Counted from the stretch's first letter, positions 53,595 to 61,992 are shown. The stretch is DNA of 64,000 nucleotides from Rs1 sp029027825 (GCA_029027825.1 CP093399.1:2604001-2668000), one strand, 5' to 3'. Translations and numbers: made by a program. Notes: generated from the sequence alone by a model not told the origin.

Positions 53595-54620
53595 TCAACG
53601 CGGCGTAATAAACATCGCATCGCCGTAACTAAAAAATCTATATTTTTCAACTACAGCCTGCTGATAGGCGTGAATAGTATGCTCAAAGCCAGCAAAGGCA
53701 CTTACCAACATTAACAAAGTAGATTCAGGCAAATGGAAATTCGTCACCAGCCTATCGACCACACGATATTCATATCCAGGATAAATAAAGATACTAGTAT
53801 CACCACACATAGCGCTGATTTCACCACCGGCGGCTGCGGATTCCAAACAGCGTACACTTGTAGTCCCTACCGCGATCACTCGCCCACCGTTAGCTTTAGT
53901 CTGCTTTACTTGCCGACAGACCTCCTCACTCACTTCGATATATTCTGCATGCATAACATGCTCAGTGACAGTCTCGACCTTCACCGGCTGAAACGTCCCC
54001 GCGCCGACATGCAAAGTAACAAACGCAGTGTCGACTCCTTTAGCTTTAATCTCCTCGATAAGCTGAAGATCAAAATGCAAGCCGGCCGTTGGCGCAGCCA
54101 CCGCTCCAGGCTTATGGTTATAAACCGTTTGATAGCGCTCTCTATCTTCCAGCTGATCAGCTCTGTTCATATAGGGTGGTAAAGGCATATGCCCATGCTG
54201 CTCCAGAGCATTAATCAAACTGCCCTCAATCTGAAAAGTTAACTCAAACAAATTGCCTTTACGCCCGACCACCGTCGCTTGAATCCCCCCCTCAAAAAAC
54301 AACACCGCGCCCACTTTAGGTGAGCGACTAGATTTGACATGCGCCAGCGCTGCTTTCTCAGCGGTGACACGCTCAATCAACAACTCAACTTTACCACCGG
54401 TTTCTTTCTTGCCGAACAATCGCGCCGGAATCACTCGGGTATCGTTAAAAACCAGCAAATCCCCAGGCTGCAACAAATCCACCAAATCCGAAAAATGACG
54501 GTGCTGTAACTCACCACTTTTCCCATCTAAACAAAGCAGACGGCTGGCACTACGCTTTTCTAACGGAAAACTGGCGATCAACTCTTCGGGCAAATCAAAA
54601 CTAAAATCAGATACTTGCAT
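53595..54620 (-). CDS. queA: S-adenosylmethionine:tRNA ribosyltransferase-isomerase
   Basis: 341 residues. It adds the epoxy-cyclopentanediol ring to preQ1 in tRNA. Landmarks: SDFSFDLPEELIASFPLEKRSASRLLCLDG at the start, LVFNDTRVIPARLFGKKETGGKVELLIER near 55, AAPTAGLHFDLQLIEEI near 170 and VTNFHLPESTLLMLVSAFAG near 290. I use the ATG at 54620 (MQVSDFSF), since an upstream GTG adds only two residues. It is first in the queA-tgt-yajC-secDF set and divergent from tRNA-Leu. Confidence 0.96.
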   Translation of the reverse strand: MQVSDFSFDLPEELIASFPLEKRSASRLLCLDGKSGELQHRHFSDLVDLLQPGDLLVFNDTRVIPARLFGKKETGGKVELLIERVTAEKAALAHVKSSRSPKVGAVLFFEGGIQATVVGRKGNLFELTFQIEGSLINALEQHGHMPLPPYMNRADQLEDRERYQTVYNHKPGAVAAPTAGLHFDLQLIEEIKAKGVDTAFVTLHVGAGTFQPVKVETVTEHVMHAEYIEVSEEVCRQVKQTKANGGRVIAVGTTSVRCLESAAAGGEISAMCGDTSIFIYPGYEYRVVDRLVTNFHLPESTLLMLVSAFAGFEHTIHAYQQAVVEKYRFFSYGDAMFITPR

Positions 54621-54742
54621 TAACACACTACTTTACTAAATGGATTCTTAGGGCTGAAAGACTAAACGTCAGCATAAAAGATATTGAGGCGCGGGATTAT
54701 ACAGTAAATCTGACGTTATTTAAGAAAAAACCAATTAATTGA

Positions 54743-54770
54743 TTGACGCATTTTAATAGCGCCCTATAAT
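54743..54770 (+). promoter_or_regulatory. Promoter of tRNA-Leu
   Basis: TTGACG (54743-54748), a 16-base spacer and TATAAT (54765-54770), followed by the G+C-rich ACGCCGC typical of stringently controlled stable-RNA promoters. About 50 bases upstream of the mature tRNA. Confidence 0.8.
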
Positions 54771-54820
54771 ACGCCGCATCTACTAAGCAGCAATGCCCTA
54801 GCAGATACTTAAAGACCGAT

Positions 54821-54906
54821 GCCAGTGTGATGGAATTGGTAGACATAGGGGATTCAAAATCCCCCGCTTAATAGGCGTGCCGGTTCGAGTCCGGCCACTG
54901 GTACCA
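54821..54906 (+). tRNA. tRNA-Leu, anticodon CAA
   Basis: 86 bases with encoded CCA. Acceptor GCCAGTG pairs with CACTGGT (G1-U72, as in E. coli leuZ). The anticodon stem GGGGA/TCCCC encloses TTCAAAA, giving CAA, which reads UUG. A long variable arm (CCGCTTAATAGG) marks the class II Leu type, and the T arm is CCGG-TTCGAGT-CCGG. Bases 54863-54906 (variable arm to CCA) are repeated six times downstream. tRNA 3' ends are frequent integration sites, and an accessory island follows. Confidence 0.97.
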
Positions 54907-55858
54907 TTTGTCTTTAAGATTAATTCAGCCTCATTCATTTGGGGCTTTTTTATGTCCAACATATAAAGAAAAACAAAGTGGATTCCCTTCTATAACCACT
55001 GCCCGCTTAATAGGCGTGCCGGTTCATTCCTATAAATAAAGAGTGCCACTGGTACCATTTGTCTTTAAGATTAATTCAGCCTCGTCTTCTTGTATAAAGA
55101 GCCGGGGCTTTTTTGTGCCTGAAGAAAAAAATAGTGGATTCCTTTCTATAACCTCTGCCCGCTTAATAGGCGTGCCAATCCAAGTCCGGCCACTGGTACC
55201 ATTTGTCTTTAAGAACTTAATAGCCTCGTTACTCACAGATATAGAGCCGGGGCTTTTTTGTGTCTGAAGGAAAAACAAAGTGGATTCCTATTTATAACCA
55301 CTGCCCGCTTAATAGGCGTGCCAATCCAAGTCCGGCCACTGGTACCATTTGTCTTTAAGAACTTAATAGCCTCGTTACTCACAGATATAGAGCCGGGGCT
55401 TTTTTGTGTCTAAAGGAAAAACAAAGTGGATTCCTATTTATAACCACTGCCCGCTTAATAGGCGTGCCAATCCAAGTCCGGCCACTGGTACCATTTGTCT
55501 TTAAGAACTTAATAGCCTCGTTACTCACAGATATAGAGCCGGGGCTTTTTTGTGTCTGAAGGAAAAACAAAGTGGATTCCTATTTATAACCTCGGCCCAC
55601 TTAATAGGCGTGCCAATCCAAGTCCGGCCACTGGTACCATTTGTCTTTAAGTAATAATTCAGTCTCGTCTTCTTGTATAAAGAGCCGGGGCTTTTTTATG
55701 CCTGATATATAAGAAAAGATATAGTAGATTCCTTTCTATAACCACTGCCCGCTTAATAGGCGTGCCGGTTCATTCCTATCAATAAAGAGTGCCACTGGTA
55801 CCATTTGTCTTTAAGTAATAATTCAGCCTCGTCTTCTTGTATAAAGAGCCGGGGCTTT
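54907..55858 (+). repeat. Tandem array of tRNA-Leu 3'-half units (rtT-like), six units
   Basis: Six repeats end with ACTGGTACCA at 55057, 55201, 55347, 55493, 55639 and 55803 (steps of 151, 144, 146, 146, 146 and 164). Each starts CCCGCTTAATAGGCGTGCC, the tRNA variable-arm region, and ends with the tRNA acceptor strand and CCA, then TTTGTCTTTAAG, a terminator-like hairpin (AGCCTCG facing CGGGGCT then six T in most units), and a spacer with GTGGATTCC. Middle units carry AATCCAAGTCC where the tRNA has GGTTCGAGTCC, so the T stem can no longer pair. Units 1 and 6 instead share an altered arm (CATTCCTAT). The layout mirrors the rtT repeats of E. coli tyrT. Confidence 0.88.
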
Positions 55859-56000
55859 AAAGAGAGCTGTAAGCTATAAGCCTTAAGCTCTAAATATTCA
55901 GCACTTCGGCTAAAGCCCCACACTTACCTGACATACTGTTTGCATGCTTGAGGTACACTGATACCAAGTACTTAATTTTCTATATTGCATTAACTATTGC

Positions 56001-56615
56001 CAGTATATCGAGAATCAAACCGGTCAACCGGTAAAGCTGGTGGTCTTTGATACCTTAGCGCGCTGCTTTGGTGGCAACGATGAGAACTCAGCCAAAGACA
56101 TGGGCGCATTTATTCAAGGTTACGATGCTATTAAGCAAGGTACTGGTGCCACTGTTATGGTTGTCCACCACTCAGGCAAGAACGAAGAAGCAGGCGCCCG
56201 TGGATCCTCTGCTCTTAGAGGCGCTTTAGATGTAGAGTTAATGGTAAAGCGTGACGGCAAGGAAACAGCTCTGACATTGTCTTGTATGAAGATGAAAGAC
56301 GCAGAGGCGCCTGATACCTTCGCCTATGACCTTAAATCACTGATTACTCACTTTGACGAGGATAATACTCTCGTGCTTATACAGGAAGGCAGGGAAGCCA
56401 CCACCAGCGAAAATAAGCCAAATACTGGTAATATATCAGGGAATCATCAAGCCGTATGGCAAGCTATCAGATCACGAAAATCTGCTGGGCAACCCGCTAC
56501 CGTTCAAGTAGTAAGAGACGACATCAAAATTCAAGGGTATGAGATGAAAAACTTTGGCCGGTGGTTGAATAAACTACTCGATAGCGGAGCGCTGAAAAGA
56601 GAAGGTGTATGCTAA
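56001..56615 (+). pseudogene. RepA-like replicative helicase (AAA/RecA fold ATPase), 5'-truncated
   Basis: The frame opens without a plausible start and reads VKLVVFDTLARCFGGNDENSAKDMGAFIQGYDAIKQGTGATVMVVHHSGK, with ARGSSALRGALDVELMV following. This is the Walker B and sensor half of phage/plasmid RepA-type hexameric helicases. The N-terminal primase-like and Walker A parts are missing. The C-terminal region (NHQAVWQAIRS...RWLNKLLDSGALKREG) looks like a winged helix. It lies immediately after the tRNA-derived array, as expected for a relic of an integrated plasmid or phage. A GTG at 56040 is an unlikely start. Confidence 0.82.
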
Positions 56616-56833
56616 TTATGCCGGATAATTAGCTAAAACAAAGTGATGCCAGAAGTGAGGTATAAATGAGGTGTTTTTAACAAGTGAGGAGTAACTAGTA
56701 ACAACGCATAAAATAATGGCTATTTAACATACAACTACAATATAGTAGTTAGCCAATAATCAATAAAAAAACTGCCTTAAGAAAGGGGTTACAGCTACTA
56801 ATTTACAGCACTTGATGCTGACAGGAGACAGTT
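56616..56833. other. Short gap upstream of the DUF4145 gene
   Basis: About 220 AT-rich bases, no gene. It should contain the promoter for the next genes. Confidence 0.4.
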
Positions 56834-57631
56834 TTGAATCATTATAAGTCATACTCTATTGATAACATCCCTTTCTACGAGTGCCCATTATGCTGTACAG
56901 GCGAAATACAGCATAACAAAGATGATTACCTAGCCAGAACTACAGGAGAGTCTCATTCATTAAGAAAAACAGATAAAAGCGATCCATCCTTTGTAAAAGG
57001 GCTTTTAAGGATCGATTTATTCTGTAGCAACAAGGAATGCAATGAAGTTGGGGTAATGATAATGGATGGAGAATTAGATCCCCCAGAAGAGGGCTCATCA
57101 ACACTTCATATGTCGTACGCTCCGGCTTATATCCTGCCTGCTCCATCATTATTCAAATTAAAAAATGAATACCCAAATAGAATTAATGAGCTAATGAAAC
57201 AAGCATTTTCATTATTTTGGTCTGACGCCGCTTCCTGTGGAAATAAAATTCGTATAGCTGTAGAGGTGCTACTAGACGATCAAAAAATAGAGAATACCAG
57301 GAAAGATAAAAGTGGAGTTTACCTCTTAAGTAAAAAAGGGCGCCCTAAATCGATTATGTTACAACAGAGGCTGGACGATTTTAAAAAGAAAAGCACGAAA
57401 GGAAAGGAATGTGCGGCGGCCCTAGGCTCTATTAAATGGCTTGGTAACGCATCCAGCCATGATGGAGTGCTAATACACCAAGATATCGTATTTAGAGCAT
57501 TAATGATTTTTAGTGATGTTTTAGATTATTTATATACCGACACAATTTTACCTGTTAGCACCGACTATTCATCAAAGCTTATAAATGTATTCTATCACCC
57601 TCATGAACAAACTACGTGGCCAGAGAAATAA
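56834..57631 (+). CDS. DUF4145 domain protein
   Basis: 265 residues, TTG start supported by AGGAG six bases before. The N-terminus has two Cys pairs (YECPLCCTGEI and LFCSNKECNEVG) that could bind zinc. The C-terminal half (SDAASCGNKIRIAVEVLLDDQ, then KECAAALGSIKWLGNASSHDG) fits the DUF4145 pattern, a helical domain seen in phage-island and defence-associated proteins. Function unknown. A good candidate accessory gene of the island, 71 bases upstream of the next unknown gene. Confidence 0.7.
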   Translation: MNHYKSYSIDNIPFYECPLCCTGEIQHNKDDYLARTTGESHSLRKTDKSDPSFVKGLLRIDLFCSNKECNEVGVMIMDGELDPPEEGSSTLHMSYAPAYILPAPSLFKLKNEYPNRINELMKQAFSLFWSDAASCGNKIRIAVEVLLDDQKIENTRKDKSGVYLLSKKGRPKSIMLQQRLDDFKKKSTKGKECAAALGSIKWLGNASSHDGVLIHQDIVFRALMIFSDVLDYLYTDTILPVSTDYSSKLINVFYHPHEQTTWPEK

Positions 57632-57702
57632 TAAAATAGCCACGTTAATTTATCCAATAATTTCGTAGCAACTCATATAATTAGTATTCGGAGAAATTCA
57701 AA

Positions 57703-58677
57703 TTGTTCGAGCATAATGACATAGAAAAATATAGTTTCTCTAACATACCAATAGGCGAAGAATGTCTTCTTATTAGTGAAATCTACATAGAAGAGTTTTC
57801 TAACGCCCTCATTAAGCAATTAGATCACTCCTTGGGGAACCCATATGAAGTTGGTTACTGTTGTACTGTAGTTGTAAGAAATATAAATTCAAATTCTATT
57901 GATCTGTCTTGGTATCCTGATACACACACTAGATTCCACGAGGTATCCATTAGCATCCCTAAAGATAAGTTTAAAGTGTGTGTTGAGTCCTGCAAACACG
58001 GTATAAAACCCTACATTTTTATTGATCATAATTGGTTAGAGCTACTTTATACTAGAGAGTACTCAGTATTTGCACTGGTAGATGCTATCGGCGTAAAAGA
58101 TGCCATTCGCGACAACCTTTTAACGAAAGAAAAGCTGCTGTACCTCCGCGACGAGATAGACTCTTTGGCAACTGAGCATTTAGACATATCATTTATTTCC
58201 TTTGCCGATAGCCTGATATTAAAAAGCAACTGGTCTGTAGGCTATTATCGTAACAGTATTAAATGCTCGTACAAACCAGAGTCACTTCTATTAGTTATTC
58301 AAAAGATACAGGATATATACAATAACGTCCTTGGATTAAGTGTTTATTCCGTCTTAACGCAAGGTAGTAACGAATATTACGAAGAACCTTTGCTTCACAT
58401 TTCAAACACAAAAAATCATATTTGCCTAAATAGTCTTGGTATTCCATTCGCGGAGCTATTGGCAATTGAAAACGCGGCAAAGATAGCATTAAAAAGTAAG
58501 GTTCACTCTCCAGCAGAAATTTATATGGATGAACAGTACTACCACTCTTTAAATTTTAGAATTGAGTTCCAAAAAAATAAAAAACCGAAAAATTCATATA
58601 AAGCAATAATGAAAACGGGAACGTCTAATTATTTTTATTCATCGCTCAAAATCCTACTTGATAACCTTAGTAAATAA
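57703..58677 (+). CDS. Hypothetical protein, faint class III nucleotide-cyclase-like pattern
   Basis: 324 residues, TTG start with GGAG nine bases before. I do not recognise a family. Residues 110-245 show an order that loosely resembles a class III cyclase or GGDEF-like palm: a strand ending in Asp (FALVDAIGVKDAI), a helix, a strand pair around FISFADSLILKSN with a second Asp, then LSVYSVLTQGSN and SLGIPFAELLAIENAAKIAL. This is a weak resemblance and could be chance. Cys-rich ends are absent and no signal peptide is seen. It sits with the DUF4145 gene before two toxin-antitoxin pairs. Confidence 0.55.
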   Translation: MFEHNDIEKYSFSNIPIGEECLLISEIYIEEFSNALIKQLDHSLGNPYEVGYCCTVVVRNINSNSIDLSWYPDTHTRFHEVSISIPKDKFKVCVESCKHGIKPYIFIDHNWLELLYTREYSVFALVDAIGVKDAIRDNLLTKEKLLYLRDEIDSLATEHLDISFISFADSLILKSNWSVGYYRNSIKCSYKPESLLLVIQKIQDIYNNVLGLSVYSVLTQGSNEYYEEPLLHISNTKNHICLNSLGIPFAELLAIENAAKIALKSKVHSPAEIYMDEQYYHSLNFRIEFQKNKKPKNSYKAIMKTGTSNYFYSSLKILLDNLSK

Positions 58678-58716
58678 TTTTAGTTTTTTACTGAATAAAA
58701 GCCGTATGCAAGTAAG

Positions 58717-58732
58717 CGGCCATTTTAGGCCG
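58717..58732 (+). terminator. Short hairpin after the hypothetical gene
   Basis: CGGCC facing GGCCG with a six-base loop, followed by TCTTCTC, 40 bases past the stop. Possibly the terminator. Confidence 0.35.
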
Positions 58733-58845
58733 TCTTCTCATCAGTTTAGAGTGATCATCACTTAAAAAAATTGAGACCTGTGTAAAGTGAGGCCCCTACT
58801 AATCAGAGGTGTAAAGTAGTAAGGTTTTTTGTTCAAATTTCAGCC

Positions 58846-58874
58846 TTGACAGATTCAAATAAAAGAATACTATA
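58846..58874 (+). promoter_or_regulatory. Promoter of the first toxin-antitoxin pair
   Basis: TTGACA (58846-58851), 17 bases, TACTAT (58869-58874). Antitoxin start lies 43 bases downstream. Confidence 0.6.
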
Positions 58875-58917
58875 AACAGACAAGAACTAGCACTTTTTGT
58901 CTATTTATTAAATAATT

Positions 58918-59175
58918 ATGAGTATGGATAAAATGAAAATATTTACAGCAACCGAGGCAAAACAAAACTTCGGGAAAATTATGGCTACAGTGGGAACAGA
59001 GCCAATCGGCATAAGTAAAACAAGCAAAGACTTCGCCGTTTTACTTTCTGCAGAAAGATATAAAGAACTCAAAAAATTTGAAGATATTTTATATGCTAAA
59101 GCAGCAGAAATAGCTATTTCTGAGGGATTATTATCCGCAAAAGAATCGAAAGATTTACTTGATGATATTGATTAA
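58918..59175 (+). CDS. Phd/YefM-type antitoxin
   Basis: 85 residues with the Phd/YefM fold: IFTATEAKQNFGKIMATVGTEPIGISKTSKDFAVLLSAERYKEL is the DNA-binding dimerisation half, and the acidic C-terminus (SAKESKDLLDDID) should wrap the toxin. It probably represses its own promoter, seen just upstream. The stop overlaps the toxin ATG by one base (TAATG), typical of such pairs. An upstream alternative start gives few extra residues. Confidence 0.82.
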   Translation: MSMDKMKIFTATEAKQNFGKIMATVGTEPIGISKTSKDFAVLLSAERYKELKKFEDILYAKAAEIAISEGLLSAKESKDLLDDID

Positions 59176-59471
59176 TGAGACAAATAATTTTTACCAAACA
59201 GGCAGGAAAGAAACTTAAGCAAATCAATAAATCTACTCCACAGATTGCTAAGCTAATAAAAAACTTGCTCCTATCACTTGCCGAAGATGTAGAACAAGTA
59301 AGAGGCGAAACACTACAGGGATATAGCGATTTCAAAAAGTTCAGGATTGGAAAATATAGGATAATTTATACTTATAATAATACGACTGTAACTGTGGCAA
59401 TACTGGATAAAAGAGAAATTGTATATCAGACATTTGAAAAATTAATGAAAAATTCAAATTCCCTCGATTAA
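59175..59471 (+). CDS. RelE/ParE-superfamily toxin
   Basis: 98 residues. The pattern IIFTKQAGKKLKQINKSTPQIAKLIKNLL, ETLQGYSDFKKFRIGKYRIIYTYNNTTVTVAIL is that of ParE/RelE-type toxins, which cut mRNA at the ribosome or inhibit gyrase. RelE-like catalytic residues cannot be assigned with confidence, so the target is uncertain. Cotranscribed with the antitoxin. Confidence 0.82.
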   Translation: MRQIIFTKQAGKKLKQINKSTPQIAKLIKNLLLSLAEDVEQVRGETLQGYSDFKKFRIGKYRIIYTYNNTTVTVAILDKREIVYQTFEKLMKNSNSLD

Positions 59472-59766
59472 AAATGGCTTATTTAAGCTATTTTTTTCTC
59501 TAAAAAGCCCTCTGCCCCCACTCATACGGTGAATATAACCTCCGTTATGTGATTATTATAGTTTTGGGGGTTTGATCAATGCTTGTTGTAAGCTCTCTTC
59601 CCTCTTTTCAGCTTGAAGCAGCAATGAATTTTTTCTTCGAGCTGTCGGCTAAACTGTTTTTCTCGTTCTATCATTTAATTAGCACTGGACTACTCCAGGC
59701 CACTGATAGCATATTTTAAGTAAAAGTACTGTCATTAGGGCTATAGACTAGTTATAGCGTACAAAC
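59472..59766. other. Intergenic region between the two toxin-antitoxin pairs
   Basis: About 295 bases with no gene seen. Confidence 0.4.
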
Positions 59767-59796
59767 ATAAGTATAACTACAGTAATACATACTTAT
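59767..59796. promoter_or_regulatory. Candidate YefM operator
   Basis: ATAAGTAT (59767-59774) and ATACTTAT (59789-59796) are exact complements, 17 bases before the yefM start. GTACA lies slightly upstream. Confidence 0.5.
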
Positions 59797-59813
59797 ATAG
59801 CAAGGTATCGATC

Positions 59814-60068
59814 ATGGACACATTAAGTTATTCCTCATTCCGCAATAATTTAGCCAGTGTTTTAGACAAAGTGAACAACGACCATAAACCGGTGATGGTT
59901 ACACGGCAAAATGGCAAATCAGCCATCGTGATGAGTGTTGAGGATTTTCAATCCTACGAAGAAACTGCCTATTTAATGGCTAGCCCAAAAAATGCAGAAC
60001 GCTTAAATCATGCTATCTCTGAAGTAGCAGCTGGTAAAACAATACCAAGGGAACTCCTTGAAGAATGA
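59814..60068 (+). CDS. yefM: Antitoxin YefM
   Basis: 84 residues. MDTLSYSSFRNNLASVLDKVNNDHKPVMVTRQNGKSAIVMSVEDFQSYEETAYLMASPKNAERL is a clear YefM sequence. It neutralises YoeB and represses the operon. It overlaps yoeB by four bases. Confidence 0.95.
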   Translation: MDTLSYSSFRNNLASVLDKVNNDHKPVMVTRQNGKSAIVMSVEDFQSYEETAYLMASPKNAERLNHAISEVAAGKTIPRELLEE

Positions 60069-60319
60069 TCATATCTTGGGCAGATAAAGCTTGGGAGGAC
60101 TACCTTTACTGGCAACAGATTGATAAGAAAATGTTAAAGCGAATTAATACGCTGATCAAAAATATCAGTCGTGAACCTTTTGAGGGCATTGGTGATCCAG
60201 AACCTCTAAGACATAATTGGTCAGGTTACTGGTCGCGACGGATTGATCGGGTGCAGCGTATTGTTTATAAGATCACTGATGAAGCGATTATTATAGTTCA
60301 ATGCCGATACCATTACTAA
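60065..60319 (+). CDS. yoeB: Toxin YoeB
   Basis: 84 residues, the usual YoeB length. It is a ribosome-dependent mRNA endonuclease. Catalytic Glu is in ISREPFEGIGDPEPL near 46, Arg in YWSRRIDRVQRIVY near 62-65, and His in CRYHY at the C-terminus. All key residues are intact, so it is probably active. Confidence 0.96.
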   Translation: MIISWADKAWEDYLYWQQIDKKMLKRINTLIKNISREPFEGIGDPEPLRHNWSGYWSRRIDRVQRIVYKITDEAIIIVQCRYHY

Positions 60320-60379
60320 AAAGCATCGGTAGCATCTAGTTTTGATCTTAGATAAAAACATGGCCGTCCATATTTTTGC

Positions 60380-60525
60380 GAAAGACTCCCCCGCTATGAA
60401 CTAAATTGACAGCCGCTCAGATGGACCGCATAGCCCAGCTTCGATCTTCGCGACATTCTGTCGCTACTCTCGCCAATTGAGTCAATAGCTCCGGCGGTAA
60501 TTCAAGGGGGTTGGTGGCCCCGTAG
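60380..60525 (+). repeat. Dispersed repeat shared with 27515-27735
   Basis: Blocks AAATTGACAGCCGCTC, GTCGCTACTCTCG, CAATAGCTCCGGCGG and CAAGGGGGTTGG appear in the same order as at 27590-27735. Lies between yoeB and the LRR gene with no coding sign. Confidence 0.5.
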
Positions 60526-60590
60526 CTAGATTTTTTGTACAGCAATACTTTTATCTATGATATAGATTAATAACAGTGAAAGTAGCTGAA

Positions 60591-61166
60591 TTATCCTTTA
60601 ACCGCAGTGATAAAAAGAGCCTGTCCCATTTTTTTTGTTTTCAAATTCCGAAGATTTTTCAATGACGAAAAATCACTCACCTTATTCATTGACATCCACA
60701 GAACTTCTAAATCATCGAGATTAGATATAGCTTTAATATTAACAATCTTATTATTACCTACATTTAAAAGCTTTAGTTTACCCAACCTATTAAGTGGAGA
60801 CATGTCAACTATTTCATTCCCCCTAAGCACCAACTCTTCTAAATTAATCAAATTCAATAACGGAGATAAATCAACGATCTTGTTGTTTTTAGCATTTATT
60901 TCTTTCAGCTGAACAAAGTATTTTAACGGGCTTAAGTCACTTACTTTGCCACCTCGAACATAAACAATTATTCGCCTGTTCAAATCTTTATACAGCGGCT
61001 CGCATCCCATTGTGAAATTTTCTTTACTGCCAAAAATTTCTTTTGTTAGGGCGTTTAAGGTGATTTCTTGAGATGCTGTTGGGTTTTCACACATTTCCAT
61101 AAAAGTATCAGTGGCGTAAATCTCTACAGAAAATAACATACAGATTGTCAATATTATTTTTTTCAT
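60591..61166 (-). CDS. Secreted leucine-rich-repeat protein
   Basis: 191 residues with an N-terminal signal peptide (MKKIILTICMLFSVEIYA). After a 65-residue region with two Cys, about five 22-residue SDS22/internalin-type repeats follow (KVSDLSPLKYFVQLKEINAKNNKIVDLSPLLNLINLEEL and onward). Leucine-rich repeats usually bind proteins. It is AT-rich like its neighbours. Role unknown. Confidence 0.8.
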   Translation of the reverse strand: MKKIILTICMLFSVEIYATDTFMEMCENPTASQEITLNALTKEIFGSKENFTMGCEPLYKDLNRRIIVYVRGGKVSDLSPLKYFVQLKEINAKNNKIVDLSPLLNLINLEELVLRGNEIVDMSPLNRLGKLKLLNVGNNKIVNIKAISNLDDLEVLWMSMNKVSDFSSLKNLRNLKTKKMGQALFITAVKG

Positions 61167-61257
61167 CTTTGTTTTGGCCTCAGTCTTCTTAAAAAATCTT
61201 TTACTTCTGTATATAAGACCTTTCTACTAATGGACTGAATTGTCCTTTAGTGTTGTT

Positions 61258-61983
61258 TCAGTGTGTTTTACATTCTTTATTTGTTTTATTGGTTAACAAA
61301 GCCTCAAAATTATCTTTCATATCCCCATTCAAACTAAATTCAATCGAGCCCATAAATATTACAGCTCTATTTTTTAAATATTTAGAGTTTGAAAGCACAT
61401 ATGTTACGCTCGTATCGAATTCTTTTTCCATCATAGTGGCAAGCAAATCAAAATACTCTTCACTGCGTTCAATATCAATGACATACTTTCCTGATGAATG
61501 CCTACCTATTTTACGATTATTTAACCTATAATTTGATAAAATCACACCTAACAGGAAGTTCTCTTTTTGTTCCCTATCCAATTTATATGGATTCACCAGA
61601 CCAAATTTAGCTCCTTTTTCTATTATCTGATCGCTTATTCCATAAGTATTACTGATTTCAGATTCAACTATATATTCATTTATCAACAATTTAACAGACT
61701 TGGATTTTATAACATTCGCATCAGTATACTCTTTCAAAGATACATCGCTTGAATCGACGCCTTCTATATTTTCAATTTTACCCATGAATATTTTCATTAC
61801 ATCTATATCACTGCATTCATAATGTAATAAAAAATCTTTATAGGGTTCAAACCCATTAACGACTATCACTGGCTGTGAAATCAAGCCCAACACAAATGCT
61901 ATATCATTTTTACTATTATTTTTGTTTGAAAAAGACGTGGTCGAAAACATCGAAAACATTAAAATAAGTATTAATTTATTCAT
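61258..61983 (-). CDS. Secreted hypothetical protein, paralogue 1
   Basis: 241 residues with a signal peptide (MNKLILILMFSMFSTTSFS). Mature part: NDIAFVLGLISQPVIV, SVKLLINEYIVESEIS, GLVNPYKLDREQKENFLLGVILSNYRLNNRK and a paired late region. The neighbouring gene at 61993 has the same blocks in the same order, so they arose by duplication. No known family recognised. Good ribosome site (GAGGG). Possibly an immunity or adaptor protein; this is speculative. Confidence 0.7.
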   Translation of the reverse strand: MNKLILILMFSMFSTTSFSNKNNSKNDIAFVLGLISQPVIVVNGFEPYKDFLLHYECSDIDVMKIFMGKIENIEGVDSSDVSLKEYTDANVIKSKSVKLLINEYIVESEISNTYGISDQIIEKGAKFGLVNPYKLDREQKENFLLGVILSNYRLNNRKIGRHSSGKYVIDIERSEEYFDLLATMMEKEFDTSVTYVLSNSKYLKNRAVIFMGSIEFSLNGDMKDNFEALLTNKTNKECKTH

Positions 61984-61992
61984 GATATCCCT

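Noticed and set aside
53733..54182. 149-residue plus-strand reading inside queA
   Set aside because: Antisense shadow of conserved QueA.
54907..55858. CRISPR array or protein-coding repeats in the tRNA-derived array
   Set aside because: Units are about 146 bases with no short repeat/unique-spacer structure. Readings of 74 and 82 residues cross the units on both strands, but they follow from the repeat and have no ribosome sites. E. coli tyrT repeats do encode a small protein, so coding is not excluded, only unsupported.
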